Assembly (NCBI GenBank): GCA_019116245.1
Contig: DXCC01000017.1
Span: 1 to 64,000 of the forward strand
Direction of reading: 5' to 3'
From: Candidatus Tidjanibacter faecipullorum
Lineage (GTDB): Bacteria; Bacteroidota; Bacteroidia; Bacteroidales; Rikenellaceae
Length of the DNA: 64,000 bases
In this document: positions 7,153 through 16,002 of the stretch, one piece after another
How positions within the stretch are numbered: position 1 is the first letter of the stretch
Layout: each line of letters starts with the position of its first letter
The notes under the pieces: generated by a model
Databases searched by the model: none
What the model saw: only the letters and a program-made list of their open reading frames with translations
Told to the model about the DNA's origin: nothing
Translations under genes and position numbers: made by a program

Positions 7153-9228
7153 ATGGATTTCAAACTCGTATCGGATTATCAACCTACCGGCGACCAGCCC
7201 GAAGCCATTGAGGAGCTGGTCCGCTCGATCAATGCCCACAACCGGCACAATACGCTGCTGGGTGTGACCGGTTCGGGTAAGACGTTCACCATTGCCAACG
7301 TCATCGCACGGCTGGGGCGCCCTACCCTCGTGCTGAGCCACAACAAGACGCTGGCCGCCCAGCTCTACGGCGAATTCAAGACCTTCTTTCCCGAAAATGC
7401 CGTCGAGTATTTCGTCTCCTACTACGATTATTACCAGCCGGAAGCCTATCTGCCGGCATCGGATACCTACATCGAGAAGGACCTGTCGATCAACGAGGAG
7501 ATCGAGAAGATGCGTCTGCGCACGACCGCTTCGCTGCTGTCGGGGCGGCGCGACATCGTCGTGGTGTCGAGCGTTTCATGCCTCTATGGCATCGGCAATC
7601 CCGAGGATTTCCATGCCTCGAGCGTGAAACTCACCGTGGGGGATACGCCGGGGCGCAAGAAGATCCTCTATGCCCTGGTCGATGCGCTCTACACCCGCAC
7701 CGAACTGGACCTGCAGAGCGGCACGTTCCGCGTCAAGGGCGAAGTGATCGACGTGATGTCGGCCTACAGCGACTCCGTGTACCGCATTTCGATGTTTGAT
7801 GACGAGATCGAACGCCTGGCGCGGGTCGATCCGGCGAGTGGACAGGTGCTCGAGGAGCTCAATACGGTGACGATCTTCCCGGCCAACATGTTCGTCACCA
7901 CGCGCGAGAGGACCAACAAGGCGATCGAGCAGATCCAGCTCGATCTGGGCGAACGGATCAAGTATTTCGAGGAGGCAGGGCGTCCTGTCGAGGCGCAGCG
8001 GCTCAAGCAGCGCGTGGAGTACGACGTGGAGATGATCAAGGAGCTGGGCTACTGTTCCGGCATCGAGAACTACTCCCGCTATCTGGACGGGCGGCGCGAA
8101 GGTACGCGCCCCTTCTGTCTGCTCGACTATTTTCCGGAGGACTACCTGCTCGTGATCGACGAGAGCCATGTGACCATTCCGCAGATCCGCGCCATGTACG
8201 GCGGCGACCGCGCCCGCAAGGAGAGCCTCGTGGAGTACGGTTTCCGGCTTCCGGCAGCGAAGGACAACCGGCCGCTGACTTTCAGCGAGTTCGAGATGCT
8301 GGCCGGGACGACCATCTATGTCAGCGCCACGCCGGCCGACTACGAGCTCACCAAGAGCGAGGGGGCCGTGGTCGAGCAGCTCATCCGGCCGACGGGACTG
8401 GTCGATCCGCCCATTTCGGTGCGGCCGACCGAAAATCAGATCGACGATCTGATCGAGGAGATCCGCGTGCGGGCCGACAAGAACGAACGCGTGCTGGTCA
8501 CGACCCTGACCAAGCGGATGGCCGAGGAACTGTCCAAATATTTTGACCGCATCGGCATCCGCAACCGGTACATCCACTCCGAGGTGGATACGCTGGAACG
8601 TATTCAGATTCTGGAGGATCTGCGGGCCGGATCGTTCGACGTGCTGATCGGTGTGAACCTGCTGCGCGAAGGACTTGACCTGCCCGAAGTGTCGCTTGTG
8701 GCCATCATGGATGCCGACAAGGAGGGGTTCCTGCGGAGCGACCGCGCGCTGACCCAGACGGCCGGCCGTGCGGCGCGCAACGTCCACGGCCAGGTCATCA
8801 TGTATGCCGACCGGCGTACCGAGGCGATGCAGATCGCCATCAACGAGAGCAACCGCCGGCGCGAGAAGCAGATCCGCTACAACGAGGAACATGGCCTGGT
8901 ACCCCGGCAGGCGCAGAAGAGTGGCCGGTCGAACAGCGACCTGCTGGTCAATCTGGCCGAAAGTGCCAGCGTCCCCTACCCGACCCGTCAGGGCGGCTAC
9001 TCCGTGGCGGCCGACGTGCACGACACCTACGACGGCATGAGCCTGCCCGACGCCATTGCCGCCGCCAAGGCGAAAATGGAGAAGGCGGCCACCGACCTCG
9101 ACTTCATCGCGGCAGCCAAGTACCGCAACGAGATGTATGCCCTGCAGGAGCGGCAACGGATTGAGGAGGAGGGCGATGCGCCGGGCGGAGAGCGCACGCC
9201 GCGCCATCGTGCCAACGCCAAACGGTAG
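7153..9228 (+). CDS. uvrB: UvrABC system protein B
   Basis: UvrB is the damage-verification helicase-like subunit of nucleotide excision repair: it receives damaged DNA from UvrA and recruits UvrC. The 691-residue protein shows Walker A GVTGSGKT at 37-44, the beta-hairpin region with [10 protein letters not shown] near residue 95, the DESH helicase motif near residue 335, and a C-terminal UVR coiled-coil (about 630-665) used to bind UvrC. The ATG at 7153 matches the conserved start [13 protein letters not shown]. The last codons are Arg-rich. gtrA follows after 7 nt, so they are cotranscribed, though the functions are unrelated. Confidence 0.98.
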   Translation: MDFKLVSDYQPTGDQPEAIEELVRSINAHNRHNTLLGVTGSGKTFTIANVIARLGRPTLVLSHNKTLAAQLYGEFKTFFPENAVEYFVSYYDYYQPEAYLPASDTYIEKDLSINEEIEKMRLRTTASLLSGRRDIVVVSSVSCLYGIGNPEDFHASSVKLTVGDTPGRKKILYALVDALYTRTELDLQSGTFRVKGEVIDVMSAYSDSVYRISMFDDEIERLARVDPASGQVLEELNTVTIFPANMFVTTRERTNKAIEQIQLDLGERIKYFEEAGRPVEAQRLKQRVEYDVEMIKELGYCSGIENYSRYLDGRREGTRPFCLLDYFPEDYLLVIDESHVTIPQIRAMYGGDRARKESLVEYGFRLPAAKDNRPLTFSEFEMLAGTTIYVSATPADYELTKSEGAVVEQLIRPTGLVDPPISVRPTENQIDDLIEEIRVRADKNERVLVTTLTKRMAEELSKYFDRIGIRNRYIHSEVDTLERIQILEDLRAGSFDVLIGVNLLREGLDLPEVSLVAIMDADKEGFLRSDRALTQTAGRAARNVHGQVIMYADRRTEAMQIAINESNRRREKQIRYNEEHGLVPRQAQKSGRSNSDLLVNLAESASVPYPTRQGGYSVAADVHDTYDGMSLPDAIAAAKAKMEKAATDLDFIAAAKYRNEMYALQERQRIEEEGDAPGGERTPRHRANAKR

Positions 9229-9235
9229 TGTGTCC

Positions 9236-9733
9236 ATGGGAGTCGCCAGAGTCATTACCCGGTTCATTGACTGGTTCTACATTGCGCCGCTGCGCCGCTG
9301 GGTGCCGCGCGAAACGTTTCGCTATGCGATGTGCGGCGGGCTGAACCTGCTGCTGATGTGGGTGTTGTACTACCTGATTTACCGGTTCCTCGTGGCGGGC
9401 CACTACCTCAACCTGGGGTTTGTGGTCATGTCGCCCCATGTGCTGACTCTCTGCATCCAGTTTCCGATCACCTTCTTTACCGGTTTCTGGCTCAACCGCT
9501 ACGTCACCTTCACCCTGTCACCCCTGCGCGGCCGCACCCAGTTGGTGCGCTATGTGCTGCAGACGGCCGGGTCATTTCTGCTGAACTATCTGCTGCTGAA
9601 ACTGTTTGTGGAGGTGTGCCACCTGTACGCTCCGGTGGCCAAACCGGTGGTCGATGCGGTGGTGATCCTGTACAGCTATCTGGCTGCCCGTTTCTTTACC
9701 TTCCGGACCCACCGGGCGCACCGGACACGGTAG
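9236..9733 (+). CDS. GtrA-family membrane protein
   Basis: This 165-residue integral membrane protein has four hydrophobic helices (roughly 30-53, 62-90, 105-125, 135-155), the layout of the GtrA family. Members are thought to flip or accompany polyprenyl-linked sugars in polysaccharide and O-antigen modification. A second feature is the basic inter-helix segment LNRYVTF. The ATG at 9236 lies 7 nt after uvrB; longer in-frame starts would lie inside uvrB and read as Arg/Pro-rich out-of-frame sequence. The specific sugar substrate is unknown. Confidence 0.85.
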   Translation: MGVARVITRFIDWFYIAPLRRWVPRETFRYAMCGGLNLLLMWVLYYLIYRFLVAGHYLNLGFVVMSPHVLTLCIQFPITFFTGFWLNRYVTFTLSPLRGRTQLVRYVLQTAGSFLLNYLLLKLFVEVCHLYAPVAKPVVDAVVILYSYLAARFFTFRTHRAHRTR

Positions 9734-9751
9734 TGAGCCATACCTGCACGA

Positions 9752-9785
9752 CAGGGCCGGTTTCCCATCAAGGAAACCGGCCCTG
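9752..9785. terminator. Hairpin between convergent gtrA and murA
   Basis: CAGGGCCGGTTTCC (9752-9765) and GGAAACCGGCCCTG (9772-9785) form a perfect 14-bp stem with a 6-nt loop, centred between two convergent stop codons. There is no good T tract on either side, but its place suggests a bidirectional terminator. Confidence 0.7.
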
Positions 9786-9804
9786 CTGCATGAGTGCGGA
9801 TGCC

Positions 9805-11112
9805 CTACTCTTCCCGGACAATGTGGGCGCCCAGCGCGTTGAGGCGCCGGTCAATGTACTGGTAACCGCGGTCGATCTGCTCGACATTCTGGATGATGCT
9901 CTGCCCCTCGGCGCTCATGGCGGCGATCAGCAGCGCCACGCCGGCGCGGATATCGGGCGAGGTCATCACCGTACCCCGCAGGCGGCGTTCGTGGTTGTGG
10001 CCGATGACCGTGGCGCGGTGCGGGTCGCACAGGATGATCTGCGCGCCCATGTCGATCAGCTTGTCGACGAAGAAGAGGCGGCTCTCGAACATCTTCTGGT
10101 GGATCAGCACCGAGCCTTTGGCCTGCGTGGCCACCACGAGGAATACCGACAGCAGGTCGGGCGTCAGACCCGGCCAGGGGGCATCGGCAATGGTCATGAT
10201 CGAGCCGTCGAGGAAGGTTTCGATCTCGTAGTGCTCCTGGCTGGGGATGTAGAGGTCGTCGCCCCGCTGTTCGAAGCGGATGCCCATGCGGGCAAACTGC
10301 ATCGGGATGATGCCCAGATTCTCGAACGAAACGTCCTTGATGGTCAGTTCCGACTGCGTCATGGCGGCCATGCCGATGAAACTGCCCACCTCGATCATGT
10401 CAGGCAGCATGGTGTGGGTCGTTCCGCCGAGGTTGTCCACACCCCGGATGGTGAGCAGGTTCGATCCGATGCCGCTGATGTCGGCGCCCATGCGCACGAG
10501 CATGCGGCAGAGCTGCTGGACGTAGGGTTCGCAGGCGGCGTTGTAGATCGTGGTTTCGCCCTTGGCCATGACGGCGGCCATGACGATGTTGGCCGTACCC
10601 GTCACGGAGGCCTCGTCGAGCAGCATGTAGGTGCCGTGCAGCGAGTCGGCGCGGATGGCGAAGTAGTTGTCGTCGAGGTTGTAGTCGAATTTGGCACCCA
10701 GTTTCTGGAAGCCGATCAGGTGGGTGTCGAGGCGCCGGCGTCCGATCTTGTCGCCGCCCGGTTTGGGCAGGTAGGCGATGCCGAAGCGGGCCAGCAGCGG
10801 GCCGATGACCATCACCGAACCCCGCAGACGGGCTCCCCGGCGGCGGTAGTCCTCCGAACGGAGGTAGTCGAGGTCGATGTCGCGGGCACAGAAGGTATAA
10901 CTCTTGTCGTCAATCTTTTCGACCTCCACGCCCATGGCGCGGAGCATATCGATGAGCTGGATGATGTCGACGATCTCGGGGACGTTGTGCAGCGTCACCT
11001 TTTCGGGGGTGAGCAGCGTGGCGCATATGATTTGCAGGGCTTCGTTCTTGGCTCCCTGCGGGACGATTTCGCCCTGCAGGCGGGTGCCGCCCTGTACGAT
11101 GAATTTGGACAT
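9805..11112 (-). CDS. murA: UDP-N-acetylglucosamine 1-carboxyvinyltransferase
   Basis: MurA transfers enolpyruvate from PEP to UDP-GlcNAc, the first committed step of peptidoglycan synthesis, in the cytoplasm. At 435 residues it has the usual EPSP-synthase-like double inside-out barrel length. Conserved sites include KNEAL at 22-26 and RGSVMVIGPLLARFG at 97-111. The active-site loop reads PGGDKIG, with Asp121 where fosfomycin-sensitive enzymes have the catalytic cysteine of GGCxIG. Asp variants are active and known to resist fosfomycin alkylation. The gene is convergent with gtrA and divergent from pheS. Confidence 0.96.
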   Translation of the reverse strand: MSKFIVQGGTRLQGEIVPQGAKNEALQIICATLLTPEKVTLHNVPEIVDIIQLIDMLRAMGVEVEKIDDKSYTFCARDIDLDYLRSEDYRRRGARLRGSVMVIGPLLARFGIAYLPKPGGDKIGRRRLDTHLIGFQKLGAKFDYNLDDNYFAIRADSLHGTYMLLDEASVTGTANIVMAAVMAKGETTIYNAACEPYVQQLCRMLVRMGADISGIGSNLLTIRGVDNLGGTTHTMLPDMIEVGSFIGMAAMTQSELTIKDVSFENLGIIPMQFARMGIRFEQRGDDLYIPSQEHYEIETFLDGSIMTIADAPWPGLTPDLLSVFLVVATQAKGSVLIHQKMFESRLFFVDKLIDMGAQIILCDPHRATVIGHNHERRLRGTVMTSPDIRAGVALLIAAMSAEGQSIIQNVEQIDRGYQYIDRRLNALGAHIVREE

Positions 11113-11144
11113 GGTCGTTGCGACGGATTTAGTGGTTTTATATC

Positions 11145-11152
11145 CGAAGATA
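11145..11152 (-). promoter_or_regulatory. -7-like box TATCTTCG of murA
   Basis: The minus strand reads TATCTTCG, one base from TAnnTTTG, 32 nt upstream of the murA ATG. Confidence 0.35.
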
Positions 11153-11243
11153 CGGATTTTTCCGCAGACCGGAAAACTTTCGGGGAACCTATTTTCGGAG
11201 CGATTCTGCAGGGTGGGGAGGTACGGGTAATGCAGAAAATGAC

Positions 11244-11251
11244 TAACTTTG
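11244..11251 (+). promoter_or_regulatory. -7 box TAACTTTG of pheS
   Basis: TAACTTTG is an exact TAnnTTTG match in the divergent murA-pheS gap, 49 nt before the pheS ATG. Confidence 0.55.
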
Positions 11252-11300
11252 TAATTATTATGCCGTTTCGGAATTAGAACAACGAATTAAGCGAAAAAAT

Positions 11301-12326
11301 ATGACTGACAAAATAGAACGGTTGTTGGCCGAGGTGGAGGCGTTCGCCCCGCGTACCGCAGCGGAAATCGAGGAGTTCCGGGTGCGCCTGCTTGGCCGTA
11401 AGGGTGAGCTGAATGCGCTGATGGACGAGTTCAAGAGCGTGGCTCCGGAGATGAAACGTGAGCTTGGCCAGAAACTCAATCACCTGAAGAACAGGGCGAT
11501 GGAACGGGTCAATGAGTTGAAAAGCGACCTGGAGGCCCATGCGGCCGAACCGGCCGGCAGTCTCGGCGATCTGACCCGTCCCGGTACGGCGCAGCCGCTT
11601 GGCAGCCGCCACCCGCTGTCGCTCGTGCGCAACGAGATCTGCGGCATCTTCGAGCGTTTGGGTTATGTGGTGGCCGAGGGTCCCGAAATCGAGGATGACT
11701 GGCATGTCTTCTCGGCCCTCAACTTTCCGCCCGAGCACCCGGCCCGCGACATGCAGGACACCTTCTTCATCGAGAAGGATCCCGACATTCTGCTCCGTAC
11801 CCACACCAGTTCGATCCAGGTGCGCGTCATGCAGAGCCAGAAGCCGCCGATCCGCGTGATCTGCCCCGGCCGGGTCTTCCGCAACGAGGCGATCTCCTAC
11901 CGTGCACACTGCATTTTCCATCAGATCGAGGGACTCTACATCGACGAAAACGTGTCGTTTGCCGACATGAAACAGTCGCTGCTCTACTTCGTGCGCGAGT
12001 TCTTCGGCGAGCAGACCAGGATCCGTTTGCGTCCCTCCTATTTCCCCTTTACGGAGCCGTCGGCCGAGATGGACATCTCCTGCAACCTCTGCGGCGGCAA
12101 GGGGTGTAACGTCTGCAAGCACACCGGCTGGCTGGAGATCATGGGTTGTGGCATGGTGGATCCGAACGTGTTGGAGGCGTGCGGCATCGATAGCAAGAAA
12201 TACAGCGGATTCGCATTCGGCATGGGCGTGGAGCGCAGCGCGATGCTCAAATACGGCGTCAAGGACTTGCGGCTCTACTTCGAAAACGACGTGCGCTTCC
12301 TGCACCAGTTCGACACGGCGCTCTGA
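11301..12326 (+). CDS. pheS: Phenylalanine--tRNA ligase alpha subunit
   Basis: PheS is the catalytic subunit of the (alpha-beta)2 class II synthetase that charges tRNA-Phe. Its 341 residues comprise an N-terminal tRNA-binding coiled-coil (1-90) and the catalytic core with PEIEDDWHVFSALNFP near residue 129, a motif 2 region near RVFRNEAIS, and motif 3 in GFAFGMGVER near residue 305. A Cys-rich insert, CNLCGGKGCNVCKHTG, sits near residue 264; comparable Cys clusters are familiar from Bacteroidota PheS and may bind metal. pheT is not adjacent, so the beta subunit is encoded elsewhere. Confidence 0.97.
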   Translation: MTDKIERLLAEVEAFAPRTAAEIEEFRVRLLGRKGELNALMDEFKSVAPEMKRELGQKLNHLKNRAMERVNELKSDLEAHAAEPAGSLGDLTRPGTAQPLGSRHPLSLVRNEICGIFERLGYVVAEGPEIEDDWHVFSALNFPPEHPARDMQDTFFIEKDPDILLRTHTSSIQVRVMQSQKPPIRVICPGRVFRNEAISYRAHCIFHQIEGLYIDENVSFADMKQSLLYFVREFFGEQTRIRLRPSYFPFTEPSAEMDISCNLCGGKGCNVCKHTGWLEIMGCGMVDPNVLEACGIDSKKYSGFAFGMGVERSAMLKYGVKDLRLYFENDVRFLHQFDTAL

Positions 12327-12373
12327 TCGGGTGAGCCGTCCGGGCAGCGCGGCGGAGCGGAAAGGATGAAGGC

Positions 12374-14098
12374 ATGAGAAAGGCATGGCATATCGTGGCG
12401 GTAGTTGCGGCTGCGGCGGGGATGATCTCCTGTGCCGCGACCTCGCGTACGGCCTCGCGCGACCGGCTGCCCGCCGACTATGCGGGGCGTCTGGCTCCTT
12501 ACTACTACCACGGTGAGGGGATCAAGGCCTATGCCGTGCAGGGCGATACGGCCCGTGCGACGAGGCTCTTCCGGCTGGCCCTGGAGGCCGACTCGACCTA
12601 TGCGCCGGCCGCCTACGAGCTGGCCGAACTGACGCTGGCCGCTTCGCCGGACGAGGCGCTGGCCATGAGCCGCCGGGCCAATCGGCTCGACACGGCCAAC
12701 CTGACCTATCGCAGCCAGCTCGGCCGGATGTTGGTCGTGACGGAGCGTTACGACGAGGCAATGGATATCTATACCCGGCTGATGCGGGAGGATCCGCACA
12801 ATCCGATGAACTACCGGCTGCTGGCGGCACTGTACGAGTTCGGCCGGCAGCCTTTCTCGGCACTGGCGATTCTCGATACGGCCGAAATGCGCCTCGGACG
12901 GATGGAGGAGATCTCCGCCTACAAGCGCGAGCTGTCGCTCCGCTTGCGCCTCTATGACAAGGCGGTCGAGGAGACCGAGAAACTGATTGCCGACTATCCC
13001 TACGACGAGGAGAACTATCGGGTGCTGGGCGACATCTATGCAGCCATGGGGCGCGATTCGCTGGCCCGGGTCAATTACGGCGAGGCGCTCCGGCTCGACT
13101 CGACCAATATCAGCACGCTCGCTTCGATGGCCGACTTCTACCTTGAGCGGGACGATGCGCCGGCCTATCTGCGCACCCTGCAGCCGATTTTCGCCAGCGA
13201 CGACATGGCGCTGGCCAAGAAACTGGACGTCTTCGGGCAGCTGACTTCCGACGTGTCTTTCTATCGGAACAACTACTTTGCCATCAATACGTTGGCAGGT
13301 ATCCTGATTGCCAAATATCCCGACGACTACGATGTGGTGAACCTCTATGCCACCCACCTGATCCGGGGCGGTGAAGTGGAGCAGGGGCTGTCGTTCTACA
13401 AGGCTTACCTGGCGCTCCATCCCGAGCGGATCGAACCTTACGACGAGGTGGTGTGGATCGAATCGTACCTGCAGCGGCCCGATTCGGTAGCCAAATACTC
13501 CGACCTGGGGCTCCGGCGTTTTCCCGACAATATCGACCTGCTGGTGAGCAAGGCTTTTGCCCGGATTGCCGAGAATGACCTGGAAGGGGCTTCGAAGGTG
13601 TTTCGGACAGCCGCCCGGAAGGCCGACAACGACTCGGTGCGCAGTGCGCTGGTGGGTACGCTCGGCGACCTGGCCTACCAGCAGGGGCAGACGCGGCGGT
13701 GCTACGCCTGTTATCGGCGGGCCCTGCGGCTCGATCCCGACAACGTGGGGGTGTTGAACAACTATGCCTATTACCTGAGCGAGGAGGGGCGCGATCTGGA
13801 GCAGGCGCTGGCCATGAGCCGCCGGGCCAACGAGCTGACGCCCCGCAACGCATCGTCGCTCGACACGGAGGGGTGGATTCTCTACCTGCTGGGCCGCTAC
13901 GAGGAGGCGCGCAAGGTGATGCAGCTGGCCGTGTCGTACGACAGCAACAACAGCGCGGTGCTGCTGTTCCACTATGCGGAGGTGCTGTATGCCCTGGGGG
14001 ACGAATTCCTGGCGGGGGTCTATTGGGAGCGGGCGCTCAACCGGGGCTATGATCCCGAGACGATCCGGAAACGAATGGAAATGATCGAAAAGAAATGA
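12374..14098 (+). CDS. TPR-repeat lipoprotein
   Basis: This 574-residue protein begins with a lipoprotein signal peptide (lipobox MISC, Cys20) and is otherwise built of tetratricopeptide-like helical pairs. The clearest runs lie around residues 50-140 and 455-570, with repeated cores such as ALRLDPDNVGVLNNYAY. Such proteins act as scaffolds at the envelope. Its stop codon overlaps the ATG of the EnvC-like gene by 4 nt, a tight coupling that suggests both work in the same process, possibly septal cell-wall hydrolysis. No enzymatic motif is visible. Confidence 0.85.
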   Translation: MRKAWHIVAVVAAAAGMISCAATSRTASRDRLPADYAGRLAPYYYHGEGIKAYAVQGDTARATRLFRLALEADSTYAPAAYELAELTLAASPDEALAMSRRANRLDTANLTYRSQLGRMLVVTERYDEAMDIYTRLMREDPHNPMNYRLLAALYEFGRQPFSALAILDTAEMRLGRMEEISAYKRELSLRLRLYDKAVEETEKLIADYPYDEENYRVLGDIYAAMGRDSLARVNYGEALRLDSTNISTLASMADFYLERDDAPAYLRTLQPIFASDDMALAKKLDVFGQLTSDVSFYRNNYFAINTLAGILIAKYPDDYDVVNLYATHLIRGGEVEQGLSFYKAYLALHPERIEPYDEVVWIESYLQRPDSVAKYSDLGLRRFPDNIDLLVSKAFARIAENDLEGASKVFRTAARKADNDSVRSALVGTLGDLAYQQGQTRRCYACYRRALRLDPDNVGVLNNYAYYLSEEGRDLEQALAMSRRANELTPRNASSLDTEGWILYLLGRYEEARKVMQLAVSYDSNNSAVLLFHYAEVLYALGDEFLAGVYWERALNRGYDPETIRKRMEMIEKK

Positions 14099-15294
14099 GA
14101 CGGTTTGCAATAATTTTCCTGCTGACGCTGTGCTGCGGCGTGTTTGCCCCGAAGGCGATGGGGCAGGTGACGATCAAGTCGCTGAACGAACAGATTGCCC
14201 GGGCCGAGGCGGAGATCAAGCGCAACGAGGCCCTGTTGAGCAAGATCAAGGGAGAGAAGGCAACGACGCTCAACGAATTGAAACTGATCGCGTCGCGTAT
14301 TTCGAGCCGCATGAATATCGTGGCTTCGCTGAACGAACAGATCGAGATCTGTCGCCGCAATATCGCCGCCAAGGAGGAGGAGATCTCCGACCTCGAGGGG
14401 CGGATCGACAGCCTGAAGCAGGAGTATGCCGAGATGATCTATGCCGCCTACAAGAACTCCCTGCTGAACAATTCGCTGGCCTTTCTGTTTTCGGCCCGCG
14501 ACTTCCAGGAGATGACCCTGCGAATCGACTACATGCGGCGCTACAACCGGCTGCGCGAACAGAAGGCGGCCGAACTCGATTCGCTGGCGGGTGTCATGGT
14601 GGGCGAAAAGCGGCTGCTGGATGCCCAGCTGGCCCAGCTGGAGGAGTCGCGCAACAACCGCGACAAGGAGCTGAAGACGCTGCGTGCCGATGAGCAGACC
14701 TACAAGAAGAACAGCTCGCGCCTGGCGGCTAACGAGCGCAAGATTGCCGGCCAGATCCGTCAGAAGGAGCGGGAGAAACAGAATGCCCAGAAACAGTTGC
14801 AGCGGTTGGTGGCCGAGGAGGCCCGCCGTCAGTCGGGTGTGCAGCGCAGTGCGGCCGAGGAGAAGGTGCGCGTGGAGTTGAGCAACAACTTTGCCCAGAA
14901 TCAGGGCAAGTTCCCCTGTCCGGTCAGCGGAGGAGTCATCATCGACCGTTTCGGCCGTCATCCCCATCCGACCCAGCGCGGGCTGATCGTCGACAACAAG
15001 GGGGTCAACATAGCCGGCGAGCGGGGGGCTTCCGTGCGTACGATCTTCGAGGGTACGGTGAGCCGCGTGGTCTTCATCAAGGGACTGAACAACTGCGTGA
15101 TGGTGAATCACGGCAGTTACTATACGGTGTATTCCAATCTGGCGGAGGTCAGCGTGAAGGCCAACGACCGCGTCGGCCGCAACGAGGTGATCGGCACCCT
15201 GCCTGCTACGGACAACAACGACGACTGGTATCTCCACTTTGAATTGTGGAAGGGAACGACCTTCCTCAATCCCGAGCTGTGGCTTGCCCGATAG
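14095..15294 (+). CDS. EnvC-like coiled-coil protein with degenerate LytM domain
   Basis: This 399-residue secreted protein has a signal peptide (about 1-23), a long coiled-coil (25-270, many charged heptads) and a C-terminal LytM/M23-like domain (280-399). The usual zinc ligands are mostly lost: the HxGxD site reads NKGVN, and the HxH pair reads YLHFE, keeping a single histidine. This matches the logic of EnvC and NlpD, which do not cut peptidoglycan but activate periplasmic amidases at the division site. It overlaps the TPR lipoprotein gene by 4 nt. An active hydrolase is therefore unlikely. Confidence 0.85.
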   Translation: MRRFAIIFLLTLCCGVFAPKAMGQVTIKSLNEQIARAEAEIKRNEALLSKIKGEKATTLNELKLIASRISSRMNIVASLNEQIEICRRNIAAKEEEISDLEGRIDSLKQEYAEMIYAAYKNSLLNNSLAFLFSARDFQEMTLRIDYMRRYNRLREQKAAELDSLAGVMVGEKRLLDAQLAQLEESRNNRDKELKTLRADEQTYKKNSSRLAANERKIAGQIRQKEREKQNAQKQLQRLVAEEARRQSGVQRSAAEEKVRVELSNNFAQNQGKFPCPVSGGVIIDRFGRHPHPTQRGLIVDNKGVNIAGERGASVRTIFEGTVSRVVFIKGLNNCVMVNHGSYYTVYSNLAEVSVKANDRVGRNEVIGTLPATDNNDDWYLHFELWKGTTFLNPELWLAR

Positions 15295-15348
15295 GGGGAG
15301 CGGATCAGCCGGCATGACGGGGCCGGGAATCTAATTTAAAGAGCGAAT

Positions 15349-15807
15349 ATGGCTGTTACTTTTCATTCGGAGGAGTGCGGTTTCCTGCCGCACGAACGGC
15401 GCAAGACGGCGGCCTGGATCAAGGCGGTCATTGCCGGCGAGGGGTACAAGACGGGCGACATCGCCTATGTTTTCTGTTCGTCGGAATATCATCTGAACAT
15501 CAACCGCACCTATCTGCACCACGACTACCATACGGATGTCATTACGTTCGACTACAGCGACCTGACGGGGAGCAGGGTAGTGAGCGGCGACATCTTTATC
15601 GATCCGTTCACCGTGCGCGACAACGCCGATATCGTCGGCACACAGCCCCGCGAAGAGATCATGCGGGTGATCGTGCACGGGGTGCTGCACCTGTGCGGCC
15701 ACGGCGACAAGACGCCCGACGAGGAGCGGCAGATGCGCGCGCTGGAGGATCGGGCGCTGGCGCTCTATCGCGAAACGTATGGCGACTATCCGCCCTTTGT
15801 GTTGTAG
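15349..15807 (+). CDS. ybeY: Endoribonuclease YbeY
   Basis: YbeY is a zinc-dependent single-strand RNase involved in 16S rRNA 3'-end maturation and ribosome quality control. The 152-residue protein carries the histidine motif HGVLHLCGHGDKT, with His110, His114 and His118. In canonical YbeY the third histidine falls ten residues after the first (HGxLHLxGxDH); here that position is Lys, and His118 comes two residues earlier, so the third metal ligand is uncertain. The HTDVITFDY segment near residue 61 is typical. A gap of 195 nt separates it from mnmG. Confidence 0.92.
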   Translation: MAVTFHSEECGFLPHERRKTAAWIKAVIAGEGYKTGDIAYVFCSSEYHLNINRTYLHHDYHTDVITFDYSDLTGSRVVSGDIFIDPFTVRDNADIVGTQPREEIMRVIVHGVLHLCGHGDKTPDEERQMRALEDRALALYRETYGDYPPFVL

Positions 15808-16002
15808 GCCGGGGCGGAGAGGCTTCATGCGGGGTGATTCCGGGCCGTTTCCGGTCGTTTTCCCGCTGCGAAGGAGGGGATTCTTGCCGGGAGTGATGCA
15901 GGGCAAAAATGGCCCTTGGAAAATCGATTTTTTGGGTGTCGCCGATCGGGGGTGTACTGACAACTCCGGCCGGCGGTTCCGTTTGTTTGAAGGAAAGATG
16001 CT

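Noticed and set aside
15808-16002. Small + strand frame between ybeY and mnmG
   Set aside because: It overlaps both neighbours' ends, has no start signal and shows no recognisable protein character.
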